Below, in pieces: positions 10,277 through 20,572 of a stretch of 64,000 nucleotides of DNA (position 1 is its first letter; the number at the start of each line of letters is the position of its first letter). The notes beneath the pieces were generated by a model, which made no database searches, was not told the DNA's origin, and saw only the letters and a program-made list of their open reading frames with translations. A program made the position numbers and the translations under genes. Where the stretch lies: contig OX291547.1 of NCBI GenBank assembly GCA_946406115.1, forward strand, positions 18,915,001 through 18,979,000. The letters are read 5' to 3'. Source of the stretch: Apoda limacodes. Taxonomy: Eukaryota; Arthropoda; Insecta; Lepidoptera; Limacodidae.

Positions 10277-11363
10277 AAGGCCGACTTGCGGAAGATTCAG
10301 GGTTAAATAAATAACTAGCTAAATAACTAAACCTGGGTCAAATGTATAACTAGTTAACTCGTCAATTGTCTTGCAGAAGCAGAAAGTTAACTATTCCTCA
10401 GAAGTGACAACATAATAAAAATAAATGTGCATCCTGTTATAAACCGCCTAAATAAGAAATTCTTGCAAAAGTATATATGGGTCTCGCTCTCTCTTGTTAG
10501 AAACAATAAATCTATCTCTTTTTACAATCTCTGTTATTCTTCTACAATGAACTTTCAAAGATAATACTTTATTATGTCGTCCTTCGACTCCTTCGCGATG
10601 CCATGCAGCCGATGGCCAGATGTTTATGAATGATGTTTTAGGAATGAAAGATGCTTTTGAAAATTGTGTTATTCCATGTTTTGCATTATACGCGTACGTA
10701 GGTACTCAGTCTGTCGGTTTATTCACTACATATTTATTTCATTTGAATTGTACAAGTAGAAAGTGTTAAAAATGGACCTACTAAAGATCTTTCGTTGTCT
10801 TAACGCGTTCGTTCTTGCTCCATTTTTTTCTACGGTGGAGTCTTTGCCTATGTGTATGTGTTGAATATAGAAAAAAAATCGAGGTACCTTGAATGCCTGC
10901 AGGCAGCAGAAGCAAAAATAATGAACTTCGGAATTCAGTGTACATACCTATAATTATTATCTGAGAATAGTGAGTAAAAGTTTTGTTTTCTCATACTTTT
11001 AAAATATCTAAACACTTTGTTCTTGCACATTCCTATTAAAATGGTTCTAGTAAATATCTTCGTCAGAAAATTAAATGTTATCTACCTACTTACCTATTTA
11101 TAGTTATAGGTAACTACTAATAGTCGAAAAATAATAAAAATTTAAGCAGAAAATCGATATCAAAACGAATTTAACTTAAAAATGTTGGCGCAATATGGCG
11201 GGGTTAGCGACTTAACCCTCCGATGGATGCGGGTTAAATTTTTAATATTTAACTCGGCAGTGACCCGGGTTAAGTAGTAGCGCAAGACAAATATGACTTT
11301 GACTCAGGTTAACTTTATAACTTGACAAAAATGGCGCTAACCCTGAAGAGCGCAAGTGGCCCT
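10277..11363. mobile_element. Foldback/MITE-like element with long imperfect inverted repeats
   Basis: The left arm from about 10277 (AAGGCCGACTTGCGGAAGAT, then TCAGGGTTAA) is complementary to the right arm ending at 11363 (TAACCCTGAAGAGCGCAAGT, then GGCCCTTA-type end). Matching continues inward for over 100 bp through GGGTCAA, AGTTAAC and TGTCTTGC blocks with many mismatches. No coding potential is visible in the 1.09 kb. It is an old DNA transposon derivative of unknown superfamily. Confidence 0.65.
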
Positions 11364-12130
11364 AAGTATTTTAGTCAGAGTAACTAAAAGGGGGCGCAAG
11401 GGAAAAAAGACCTAGTCTAAGTCTTTTTTCCCCAGCGCACCGTTTTGTACACCACAACAAATATTTTTTTTCATACAAGTGTACATTCAAGTATAATTAG
11501 AGACTGTAGGCACGTTCCGTCTTAGCAGTGTTAGTATTTAATAGCAAAACCTCATTCTAGCATGAACTACCTGTTACATAGTTAAATAAATAAATTGAAA
11601 TGATTTAATTTAAACGAGTTAGCAAATGGCTAAAAATGAAAAACTTCTAACTATTCTCATTATAACTTTGTATTGCAAAAACTCACAAATATGTTACTTA
11701 TATCATTCAAAAGCTCTTGTTGTGTTCTACGTTTCTGTACTCTCATGTGTGTAGCTTTAACCATATACCTGTAAATTAAGTTAAAGTGTTAGATCATAAG
11801 GTTTGTATAGAATGCGAGAATAAATAAAAAGCACAGCGTAAGCTTCCTCAAGGATTTGCTACAAGGTAGCTAAGCTCGTGGCCTATTCACTCACATCCTC
11901 CTTATCGACCGGTTGTCGAGACGCAAACAACTTTAAGAAGAGTGCGCTGTGCACCTTTACAAGAAGAAGTGTTTTATTTTATTTCTTCGCGATGAAGAAA
12001 ATTATACAGTCCACCCTTGCCGTTTGTTTCACTGATAGAATTGTAAAGACTCATTGCTGGAATTGTTACGTGTAAATAGGCCTTAATAATTGCTCCAGTA
12101 AAATTTTCTAAATGTGACTTAAACCTATGT
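11364..12130. other. Non-coding interval with a perfect 12-bp hairpin
   Basis: GGGAAAAAAGAC (11400-11411) and GTCTTTTTTCCC (11421-11432) form a perfect stem with a 9-base loop. The block just before it (11372-11399) recurs at 30242-30267. No gene is supportable. Confidence 0.4.
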
Positions 12131-12930
12131 TAATAATAATAATAATAAAGCTTTTTATTTATCCTACTTTAACATTTTAGAAAAATAATAATTTTCTTAT
12201 ATGCTTATATTGGTTAGTTTAATCTTAACTATTGTTAGTATTTTTAGTTCTGTGTTGTTGATGTGGACCCCTTACAGGTAAAATCCTTCTCCAATTTCTT
12301 TTTCCCGATCCTGGCCAGTCTGAATCCATTTGGTGCCAGCGACTGTGGTAATGTCGTCTACCCAACGTTTTCTTCTGCCTTTTTTCCTTTTGCCCTTTGA
12401 GCCTTGCCATGTAGTTGCTCGCAGTGTCTACCTGTTGTCGTTGAGACTAGAAATATGTCCTGCCCATGTCCATTTAAGCTTCAAAGCATACTCTAGTGCA
12501 TCTATCACTCTTGTTTTATGTCTGATGATGTCGTTACGGACTTTGTGTATTTTCCTTAGTTTTAAAATGCTTCTCTCCATTGCATGCTGACATGATCTTT
12601 TTTTATTTTGTCAGTGAATGTCCATATTTGGCTACCATATGTTAAACAGGGCAGTATGCTGGTGTCTATATCTGTTTTTTTAAAACTTAGGTGATATGTA
12701 CCTTTTAGAATTTCTTTTTGTGCCCAAAAATTTTTTCCAGGAAGAATTTATTGTTCTGTCTATTTCTTGATTCTTTCTGTTGGCATCTAATGATATCTGT
12801 TTCACAAGATAGATGTATTTGTCTACATATTCCAGTATGGTATTGTTGATTTCTAATTCTATTGTATTCTTTGTGTTATTTGGCATCACTTTTGTTTTGT
12901 CGAGGTTCATGTGTAGGCCACTTTTTTGCT
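12131..12930 (-). pseudogene. RTE-clade LINE relic, 3' end of ORF2
   Basis: Read on the minus strand, 12910-12680 encodes 'MNLDKTKVM', 'LEYVDKYIYL' and 'INSSWKKF'. These align with 'MNIEKTKVM', 'LEYVEEYVYL' and 'IANGWRKY' in the intact RTE ORF2 at 16431-19565. About 12400-12230 encodes the WxDD..AG..W..R.W end of the protein. The (TTA)n run at 12131-12150 is the expected short-repeat 3' tail. It is frame-broken, and the upstream RT and endonuclease are absent. Confidence 0.8.
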
Positions 12931-13410
12931 TTCCTTATAAACCACAACCTATGTTACTATTCTTGTAGTCCTAGTTATAAATTTATGATTAATGACATTT
13001 ATCGGAATTTAAATTCAAAGGGCATAAAAAAACAAAATTATTGGTTTTTACAGCTAATAATTTTAGTTTAACTTTCCAAAAATATCTTTGACATGACCAT
13101 ATTCCTTGAAATCAAAGAAAATTGATTTCAAATTACTGCAAATCCAAGGTGTGATAAAATTATTTTTACAGTAGAATTGAATCATAGTTAACATAGTTTA
13201 CTTATAACTAAAAACATTAGTAAAATTGTATTGTATTATGTATATTAAAATCCCCCACATAGTGGTTGGCAAACTCAGTTGGGTTGATTACATTAGGAGT
13301 ATATTTAAATTAGTCAACAACAATATTATACCATTTCTTATCTATGTTGTAACCATGGGTGAGCGATTCAAATGAAATTGATTTTAATCATGATAAAAGT
13401 TTTAATTTAG

Positions 13411-13547
13411 GTTCTAAAGTTTGAGAATGAATTCCCTGCCAATGGCGAGCAGTGCGATGATAGAAAGTAGCCGTGGGCATCATTTCGAACAATTCCTCAG
13501 AACGCAACCCATTGTACAAATGGTAGAACACACACAGGGAGGCAAAG
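13411..13547 (-). repeat. CR1-like LINE fragment
   Basis: About 137 bp nearly the same as part of the C-terminal region of the element at 54185-56420 (match near 54437-54570: TGAGAATGAATTCCCTGCCR, then GTAGCCGTGGGCATCATTTC). Flanking parts are lost. Confidence 0.8.
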
Positions 13548-13693
13548 AAAAATCAAAATTGTAAAAGCGAAGAAAATTTTATAAATTACATATAAATTTA
13601 ATGAAAATATACTCTTTTTAAGTGTTTTTTTCGCCTGGTTATGGGTTATGTAATGGTGTATTTGTTAAAGAAAATTTCATGTATCTGTTTCAG

Positions 13694-13792
13694 CAAACAC
13701 AACAGATAGTATCATGGTTCCACCATTTACCTTGGAAGTGACTTCATCCCTAGAACTACAGTACCAAACTGAATGTTGCAGTAGGAACACAG
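13694..13792 (+). pseudogene. Upstream exon of the P-element/THAP9-type transposase gene
   Basis: A 99-nt exon bounded by TTTCAG and GTACAT. It is open in the frame ending ...AGT AGG AAC ACA G, which with the GA at the start of the exon at 19643 gives an uninterrupted join (phase 1). An in-frame ATG lies at about 13712. It encodes a linker-like 'PPFTLEVTSSLELQY' segment. An N-terminal THAP zinc finger was not found upstream, so the 5' end is either missing or decayed. Confidence 0.55.
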
Positions 13793-13856
13793 GTACATTT
13801 TTTTTGGTTTATTTTATTTTATTCTTATAGACTGATTTTTAGGGTTCTGTAGCTAT

Positions 13857-13886
13857 GTCTGTCTTGTCTGTCTGTCTGTCTGTCTA
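13857..13886. repeat. (GTCT)n microsatellite
   Basis: Short run of TCTG/GTCT repeats inside a GGGTTCTGTAGC-type dispersed repeat. Confidence 0.7.
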
Positions 13887-14457
13887 TCCGTGGCTTAGCT
13901 CAAAGACTCTTAGTACTAAAAAGCTATAATTTGGCATGAATTAGGTTAGGTTGTTAGTTGTGTCACAGATAAACTACATCCCATTGCCGGTAAATGCCAC
14001 TAGAAGCCGTGAATAGCTAGCGATATCTAGCGTCTTGGGCTGTAACTAGATTTACTGCGCACACTAGTAAATCGCCATTTATTGACATTTGTTGGAACAA
14101 TTTTTTTTTGTAAGTAATGAGACCCCATTGTTCTGTACAACAGGTAGTAAGAAGTTCATGATTTTAAAAAATCATAATATCTGATGAGCAACTACGGAAC
14201 CCTACACTACGCGTAACCCGCCACGCACTTGCTGTTACCTAACCTAATTAATATACAATTTGCGGTGTATGTACAAAAGTCTGTCTGTTTAACCGTCCGT
14301 CCATGCATATGTCACAATATTTTTTTTGTAGATTATTAACTCCAGGTTTGCTCTAGAGACTACAGTATGGGTTTCTTCAAACATAGAGTTTTAAAGGTTT
14401 TAGGATTAGATTTTTAAAGAGTCAGCAACACGTGAGTAATACCCCTGGTATTGGAAG

Positions 14458-14535
14458 TGTCTATAGGCTACGGTAACCGCTTAACATCAGGTAGGCCGTA
14501 AGCTTGCTTGCCACCTTCGTGGTATTAAAAAAAAC
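14458..14535 (+). repeat. CR1-like LINE 3' tail
   Basis: Ends CGTAAGCTTGCTTGCCACCT, TCGTGGTATTAAAAAAA: the same 3' tail that closes the LINE copies at 35080, 54185, 58448 and 62446. Only the last 75 bp are present. Confidence 0.7.
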
Positions 14536-14984
14536 CCTTCAGCACTATAGTTGGGCGCATGTATACAGAATCATGCTCTTACTCTTGAAATATTTTATGT
14601 CTTAGCTAAAACAATATCAATGTTATCTTTCCACTGCTAGCTATAAATCAATTCGAAATTCAAAACTTTTAATTCAATTAGGTTAAGTAATTAACACTTT
14701 TGAATCGTAAAATTATTTTCTTTCTTTATTGGTATCCGGTTCAGAATGCTGATTTCTACCTCAAGAACACTGTCAAGAAACAAATTCATATTGAATGTGT
14801 CATTAAAATATATTCCCCTAAAAAACCTGTCTCGTCATTATGTTTTTTAAAAACCCAGTTTAATTGGTTGCTCTATTGCGACGCTTTGCAATAACAAATA
14901 ACAAGGCTTTTATATTTATATATTAATTCGTATTTATATTTAAATACAGAATCAAGATTGAACATTGTTAAAATTATTTCTATG

Positions 14985-15146
14985 TAATTTTCAGGAAATA
15001 AGCAATCCAGACCTAGATGCAGGATTGCAAAATCCATTAATACCATGACTCCGAAATGCAGAAAGATTTATAGAAGATGTCTTGAAGTGGCAAAGTCGAA
15101 ACGTCGGCTAACATACTCTTTTGAAGAAAAATTGCAGAAAGCAAAA
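14985..15146 (+). repeat. 162-bp direct repeat, upstream copy (RTE target-site duplication)
   Basis: Identical by eye to 19633-19794. It begins TAATTTTCAGGAAATAAGCA and ends GCAGAAAGCAAAA. It includes the TTTTCAG 3' splice site and first 154 nt of the P-like transposase exon, cut off here by the RTE start at 15147. Confidence 0.9.
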
Positions 15147-15820
15147 TAGTTTCCGTTTCCGGCTGTCAAAAGTACAACATACGCAAAACTACTCTGCTAC
15201 AAATCATTGAATAAAAAATATTTATAAGAAGTGATAAGTGCTAAAAGTGAGTGAAAAACAACAAATTACTAGTGGAGCATCAAAATCAGTATCAATACCT
15301 TGTGTTTCAGGATTAAATCAACAAGAAAACACCTAAAAGCGTATCAACGCATTGTTATTGTAGTGATTAATTTTTTTCTTCTTCTTTTTCCAAATTGGCA
15401 ATTCGAAGCTGATGATCATAAGTGCCAGTGGCAAGTCAAGATATATCTCAGCTCACGAATTTAACGGCACTGGTTACACACTAGCAGTAAAATTTACAGT
15501 ACGAAAAGCGGAAATAAACGAAAGAGTGTTGCAAACGTCAAAGTCACCGTTTCAAACATTTAATGTTATTTCCACAACCTAAAGTGAATCGGTACAGTTT
15601 TGTGAAAGTAATAATTAACACGTAATTAAGTCACTCGTCATCATTTTAACAATTTGACATCTATCATAACAAGACAACAATAAAAAGGGTTGCCAACTCA
15701 AAAATTAAAATTTCCCTATAGAAAATTCATAAATGCAATAGTTGTGAAAATAAAGAGGTAGCAGTATATATATATAAAAAAATACTAGAAAACCACCAAA
15801 AACAGAGAAACAAAAATACA

Positions 15821-16582
15821 ATGGATCTTCAAGTAAAATTAATATTAGAAAAAATGGAAGAAATGAAAATTGATTTTAAAAAACAAACCGAAGAGTTGGC
15901 AGAAAAATTTAACAGGAACCTGATAAATGTTATTGACGAAAAACTAAAACCAATGAGAGAAGAAAACGAAAACCTAAAACAAGAGGTAAAAACTCTTCAG
16001 ACACGAGTCAGGGATCTAGAGAGAACTACAAGAAAAAACAACATTATACTTCATAGCGTAGCAGAAACCGAAACAAACACGAATGATCTCATGAAAAACG
16101 TACTAGAGATACTAAACGAAACTAGTCGAAAAAACAAAGAAACGCGGGAATGGGACCAGTGGGAACTCAGCAACCTAAGAAGGCTCGGCAAGAAGATGGA
16201 AGGTAAAAAAAGACCAATACTTATAACACTCACTCTAGCATGGCGGAAGTATGAACTTCTAAAGAATAACCACTACTTTCCTTCTAACATATATGCTACG
16301 GAAGACTATCCAAAGGAAGTTCTAAACAAACGTAAAGAGTTAAAACAAATGAAAACTAAGGCAGAAAAGGATGGGAAACTAGCTTTTATACGATATGACA
16401 AACTAATAATACAAGAAAAAGGTATAACAGATGCCAAAAGGAGAAGGTCATCTTCAGATAATGATAACGGCAGCAAAAACACCGAAACATCGGCACCTAC
16501 AAAAATTAGTAAGTCGCACCCACAAATATTTCGTTCAAGAGCAAACTCAGCTTCCAATACTGGCAGAACAAACAATCAATAA
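15821..16582 (+). CDS. RTE ORF1, coiled-coil protein
   Basis: 253 aa, starting at the first ATG after the 5' region. Residues 1-75 are a charged heptad-like coiled coil (MEEMKIDFKKQTEELAEKF). The middle resembles the RRM-like part of LINE ORF1 proteins ('NNIILHSVAE', 'LGKKMEGKKRPILITL', 'LLKNNHYFPSNIYATEDYP'). The C-terminus is basic and Ser/Asn-rich. Such proteins bind element RNA as oligomers. It ends 151 nt downstream of the ORF2 ATG at 16431, so the ORFs overlap in different frames and ORF2 is probably made by re-initiation or frameshift. Confidence 0.85.
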   Translation: MDLQVKLILEKMEEMKIDFKKQTEELAEKFNRNLINVIDEKLKPMREENENLKQEVKTLQTRVRDLERTTRKNNIILHSVAETETNTNDLMKNVLEILNETSRKNKETREWDQWELSNLRRLGKKMEGKKRPILITLTLAWRKYELLKNNHYFPSNIYATEDYPKEVLNKRKELKQMKTKAEKDGKLAFIRYDKLIIQEKGITDAKRRRSSSDNDNGSKNTETSAPTKISKSHPQIFRSRANSASNTGRTNNQ

Positions 16583-19565
16583 AACTTATACACGGCAGAC
16601 CAGAACCAGGAAAAAGCACGACAACTATAAACAGAACAATAACGACAGATTACTCCCCAATCCGGCTGGTCCCCGTGGGGAATGCGACCACAACCCTCCA
16701 TCAAACAAGGTACATATAGCAACACTTAACACTCGAACCCTTAGAACAGATGAAAGTCTTAAAGAATTAGAACTAGCGATTGAAAACCTCAATTGGGATA
16801 TCATTGGTATTAGTGAAATGAGAAGACTGGGAGAAGGCATTGAAGAGTATCCAAAATATGTAATGTATTACAAAGGAGAAAAGGCTGGCCATAGAGGTGT
16901 AGGATTTCTTGTAAAGGCATCTCTAAAGAATAATATCCAGGAATTTGTAGGCTTAAACGACAGAATAGCTGTACTCAACATACTCCTCCCAGGTTACCCA
17001 GAACAATGGACACTAATACAAATCTATGCACCAACAGAACAAGCCGATGAAACAGAGACGGAGCTCTTCTATAACACTCTAGCGGACCACATAAGAAACA
17101 ACCAAAATAAAAACACTATAGTTATGGGCGATTTCAACGCCCAAATCGGTACTAGACAAGCCAACGAAGATTTTATAATTGGAAAACATGGCCATGGCAA
17201 AAGAAGCGTTAATGGGCAACGACTGGCAGAATTTTTAATGGAGAACAACTTATACCTAATGAACTCTAAGTTCAAGAAGAAAACAAAACGCAAATGGACA
17301 TGGGTCTCCCCTGATGGAACAACTAGAAATGAAATTGATTACATCCTATCGAATAATCCCAAAACCTTTGCCGACGTAGACATTATTCAAAATCTTAACT
17401 TTAATACTAACCACAGAATGGTTCGTGGAACTCTACTTCCAAAAAACATTAAAAAATCAAGAAAACATATACACAAAACTACAGGAAAAGATTTTAAACA
17501 CGAAAATCTTCAAGAAATAAAAACTAAAATTAACTCCTTAGCAAAAAATGAAACCTACAAAACCCTACACATTACAGAACAATATAACAGCCTAGAATTA
17601 CAACTGACCAGCAGTGTTAGCAACATACAACATGGAAAAAATAAATCAAAAAAACTCAGTGACAAAACGCTAAAACTACTTGCAGAAAGAAAAGAAATGA
17701 TACAAGAAGACAAGAAAGGAAATTTAAGAAAAATTAATAAACTAAGCAAACAAATACGAGAGCATATAAGGAATGACCAAAGATCTAAGAGACTAAGAAC
17801 GTTGGAACATTACATAGAAAAATCTGGTGGCACAAGAAAGGCTCTGAAAGTACTACGAGAGAAAAATGACTGGATTCCAAAATTGAAGAAAGCAGAAAAG
17901 AGTTTTACTCAAAGGAAGGACATTCTAGAAACAACAACAGACTTTTATAAGACACTTTATTCCGATCAAAGTAAACAAATAAACTATGAGACAAATGCAA
18001 ACAACAAAAACGAAGTGATAAACCCTTCAGAATATAGCACACAAGACAAAGAACCTGATATACTACAGTGCGAAGTGGAAAAAGCAATAAGAAGTCAAAA
18101 ACTGGATAAAGCTCCTGGACCAGACATGATATACAATGAACTACAAAAAGGTACCATAGAAGAGATAAGCCCACTATTAACAGATATCTTCAACAAAATA
18201 GTTAACACAGGCATCATCCCACAACAATGGAACATATCGCATATAATATTGATCCATAAAAAAGGCTCTAAAGAGGATGTCAATAACTACAGACCCATCA
18301 GCCTTATGTCTAATATCTATAAAATATTTTCAAAGGTGCTTCTCAACAGGATATGTAAAAAGATTGATGAAAATCAGCCAGAAGAACAAGCAGGCTTTAG
18401 AACCAATTACTCCACTTTAGATCATATTCATACCGTTAAACAAATAATGGAAAAATACAGAGAATACAATCTACCACTATACACCGCCTTCATAGATTAC
18501 AATAAAGCCTTTGATAGCCTTAATCACAACTATATGTGGAAATGCCTACAACAAATGGGAATAAATAATGTGTATTTAAATCTATTAAAGGAAATATACA
18601 ACCACAGCAAAGCAAAAATCAAACTAGAGAAACTAGGAAGCACCTTTCAAATCAGCAAAGGTGTTAGACAGGGTGATCCTATCTCCCCGAAAATATTCCT
18701 AGTTGCTTTGGAAGGCATTTTCCGAAATATCAGCTGGAATCAAGTCGGTATAAATATTAATGGAAGATTACTTAGCCACCTTCGCTTTGCGGATGATCTG
18801 ATTCTTTTTGAAGAAAACCCAAAAAAATTGCAGGTTATGATTGAAATGCTTACAAATGAAAGTATCAAAGCTGGACTAACCATGAATATAGAAAAAACTA
18901 AGGTGATGACAAACTCTATCAAGACAGAAATCAAAGTGAATGGAAAGATATTAGAGTATGTAGAAGAATATGTTTACTTAGGGCAAATAATCTCTCACGA
19001 AGACCAAATGTCTAAAGAAATACACAAAAGAATTGCTAATGGCTGGAGAAAATACTGGGCAATGAAAGAAATAATGAAGAGCAAGGCTATGAATATAGGT
19101 CTAAAGAAAAAATTATTTAATATCTGTATACTGCCCTGTGTTACATACGGATGTGAGACTTGGTCCCTTACACAGTTACACAGGAAAAAACTGACAACAT
19201 TCCAACATGCAGTTGAAAGAAGTATGCTCGGCATCAAGAGGAAAGATAAAATTCGAAACACCGACATACGGCGTAAGACAAAACTAACCGACATACTGAT
19301 CAGAATAGACCAACAAAAATGGAGGTGGACAGGACATTTGATGCGTTCTTCTTCTTCTTCAAAAAACAAATGGAGCAACATTGTCACACACTGGTATCCA
19401 CGAAACGGCAAAAGAAGTAGAGGACGTCAATACAGACGATGGGAAGACGAACTAAAACTGACAGCAGGTCCAAACTGGAGGAGAGTCGCCTTGGACAGAA
19501 CACAGTGGAAAGAATTGGAGGAGGCCTTTGCCGAAAGGCACACTGTAATTAGGGATATTTTATAA
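16431..19565 (+). CDS. RTE ORF2: APE endonuclease and reverse transcriptase
   Basis: 1,044 aa, uninterrupted. The endonuclease domain starts near residue 95: 'IATLNTRTLRT' (catalytic Asn 100), 'IIGISEMRR' (Glu), 'IQIYAPTEQ', 'IVMGDFNAQIG', 'NEIDYIL', and 'TNHRMVR' where most families have SDH. RT blocks: 'KLDKAPGPDMIYNE', 'NNYRPISLMSN', 'QAGFRTNYSTLDHI', 'AFIDYNKAFDSL', 'KGVRQGDPISPKIF', and the catalytic 'LRFADDLILF' near residue 785. The C-terminal part has 'LPCVTYGCETW' and 'KWRWTGHLMR', followed by a Ser run from TTC repeats, and 'RRWEDELKLTAGPNW'. Translation may really start downstream of 16431; residues 1-90 overlap ORF1 and carry no domain. The protein looks competent. Confidence 0.9.
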   Translation: MPKGEGHLQIMITAAKTPKHRHLQKLVSRTHKYFVQEQTQLPILAEQTINKTYTRQTRTRKKHDNYKQNNNDRLLPNPAGPRGECDHNPPSNKVHIATLNTRTLRTDESLKELELAIENLNWDIIGISEMRRLGEGIEEYPKYVMYYKGEKAGHRGVGFLVKASLKNNIQEFVGLNDRIAVLNILLPGYPEQWTLIQIYAPTEQADETETELFYNTLADHIRNNQNKNTIVMGDFNAQIGTRQANEDFIIGKHGHGKRSVNGQRLAEFLMENNLYLMNSKFKKKTKRKWTWVSPDGTTRNEIDYILSNNPKTFADVDIIQNLNFNTNHRMVRGTLLPKNIKKSRKHIHKTTGKDFKHENLQEIKTKINSLAKNETYKTLHITEQYNSLELQLTSSVSNIQHGKNKSKKLSDKTLKLLAERKEMIQEDKKGNLRKINKLSKQIREHIRNDQRSKRLRTLEHYIEKSGGTRKALKVLREKNDWIPKLKKAEKSFTQRKDILETTTDFYKTLYSDQSKQINYETNANNKNEVINPSEYSTQDKEPDILQCEVEKAIRSQKLDKAPGPDMIYNELQKGTIEEISPLLTDIFNKIVNTGIIPQQWNISHIILIHKKGSKEDVNNYRPISLMSNIYKIFSKVLLNRICKKIDENQPEEQAGFRTNYSTLDHIHTVKQIMEKYREYNLPLYTAFIDYNKAFDSLNHNYMWKCLQQMGINNVYLNLLKEIYNHSKAKIKLEKLGSTFQISKGVRQGDPISPKIFLVALEGIFRNISWNQVGININGRLLSHLRFADDLILFEENPKKLQVMIEMLTNESIKAGLTMNIEKTKVMTNSIKTEIKVNGKILEYVEEYVYLGQIISHEDQMSKEIHKRIANGWRKYWAMKEIMKSKAMNIGLKKKLFNICILPCVTYGCETWSLTQLHRKKLTTFQHAVERSMLGIKRKDKIRNTDIRRKTKLTDILIRIDQQKWRWTGHLMRSSSSSKNKWSNIVTHWYPRNGKRSRGRQYRRWEDELKLTAGPNWRRVALDRTQWKELEEAFAERHTVIRDIL

Positions 19566-19632
19566 TTTTAATTTATATGTACTAACTTTAAAACTTACAG
19601 TAATAAAGGCTATTTTATTTTTTTTTATTTTA

Positions 19633-19794
19633 TAATTTTCAGGAAATAAGCAATCCAGACCTAGATGCAGGATTGCAAAATCCATTAATACCATGACTCC
19701 GAAATGCAGAAAGATTTATAGAAGATGTCTTGAAGTGGCAAAGTCGAAACGTCGGCTAACATACTCTTTTGAAGAAAAATTGCAGAAAGCAAAA
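19633..19794 (+). repeat. 162-bp direct repeat, downstream copy
   Basis: Identical to 14985-15146 and continuous with the rest of the P-like transposase exon (from 19795, GAAATAAATG). It is therefore the original target sequence or its duplicate. TTTTCAG at 19636-19642 gives the exon an intact acceptor. Confidence 0.9.
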
Positions 19795-20460
19795 GAAATA
19801 AATGATAAAACTTCATTCAAATTTCTTATTGAAAAACTATCGCCACAACCGAAAACATTTGTGACAATGCAAATAACTCAATGTAATAAACATATCAAAA
19901 GAAGACGATTTAGTGATGAGGAAAAACTGTTGTCTCTATCTCTTTTGAAAGAGAGCCCAAAAAGTTATAGATTATTGCAAAAAATATTTATATTACCTTC
20001 AACAAGAACTCTTAATAAATTTACTCAGAACGTGCAGATAAGACCCCGTATAAATGATCCTATATTTCAACAGTTGAAAGAAAATGTCAAAAATTGGGAC
20101 AGTAAACAGAAACTGTGTTCAATTGATTATGATGAAATTGCATTGGTTCCACACTTGACTTTTGTTGAATCACATGATGTTATAGACGGCTTTGTCAATT
20201 TTGGTCAAGAGCGTCCAAAAGAATTTGCCGACCTTGCATTGGTGTTCATGGTTCATTCGCGGGCCTTGGAAACAACCTGTTGCATATTATTTTTGCGAAG
20301 GGACTACGCCCGCGATAACCCTGAAAAATATACTAAAGGACATTGTCAATGCAGTTACTAAAACTGGATTACAACCTAAAGTGTTGATTTGTGATCAAGG
20401 ATCAACATTCCATACAGCTCTCAAAAGTCTTCAATAAGAAACAAGGAAGAAGCAAGATTC
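19643..20460 (+). pseudogene. P-element/THAP9-type transposase, main exon
   Basis: In frame from the acceptor at 19643, it encodes a basic N-terminal segment ('PKCRKIYRRCLEVAKSKRR'), a 'RRRFSDEEKLLSLSLL' helix-rich region and the RNase H-like catalytic start 'LCSIDYDEIALVPHL', where the Asp is the first expected DDE residue. 'VIDGFVNFG' and 'FADLALVFMV' follow. A single-base frameshift at about 20250-20265 moves the continuation ('PWKQPVAYYFCEGTT', 'KVLICDQGSTFHTALKSL', with the second Asp) to the next frame. A TAA at 20434 then precedes 'ETRKKQDSVIRYSG'. The order matches P-element and THAP9 transposases. It is dead as it stands. Confidence 0.8.
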
Positions 20461-20522
20461 AGTCATCAGATACTCTGGTTAGATTTTTATAAAATAATAA
20501 TTTAGGACAAATTACACACCAT

Positions 20523-20572
20523 CTTTTTTTTAATGTCACTAATGTGGGAAACAAGCTTACGACCCACCGCCG
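20523..20572 (-). repeat. CR1-like LINE 3' tail fragment
   Basis: TTTTTTTTAATGTCACTAAT then GGGAAACAAGCTTAC is the reverse complement of the shared LINE tail (GTAAGCTTGTTTGCCAC..). Only the extreme 3' end is present. Confidence 0.55.

Larger units (their letters stand above)
15147..19632 (+). mobile_element. Apparently complete RTE-clade LINE
   Basis: 4,486 bp between two identical 162-bp direct repeats. It has a 5' region of about 670 bp, two overlapping open ORFs without interruption, a short 3' UTR with AATAAA, and a T/A-rich tail (19610-19632). Identical flanks and open ORFs argue for recent insertion. By domain order it belongs with RTE/BovB-type elements: APE nuclease, RT and a short C-terminal region without RNase H. 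Confidence 0.9.

Noticed and set aside
16051..19411. Antisense open frames of 60-140 codons under the RTE ORFs
   Set aside because: They are shadows of the A-rich sense ORFs and contain no domain.
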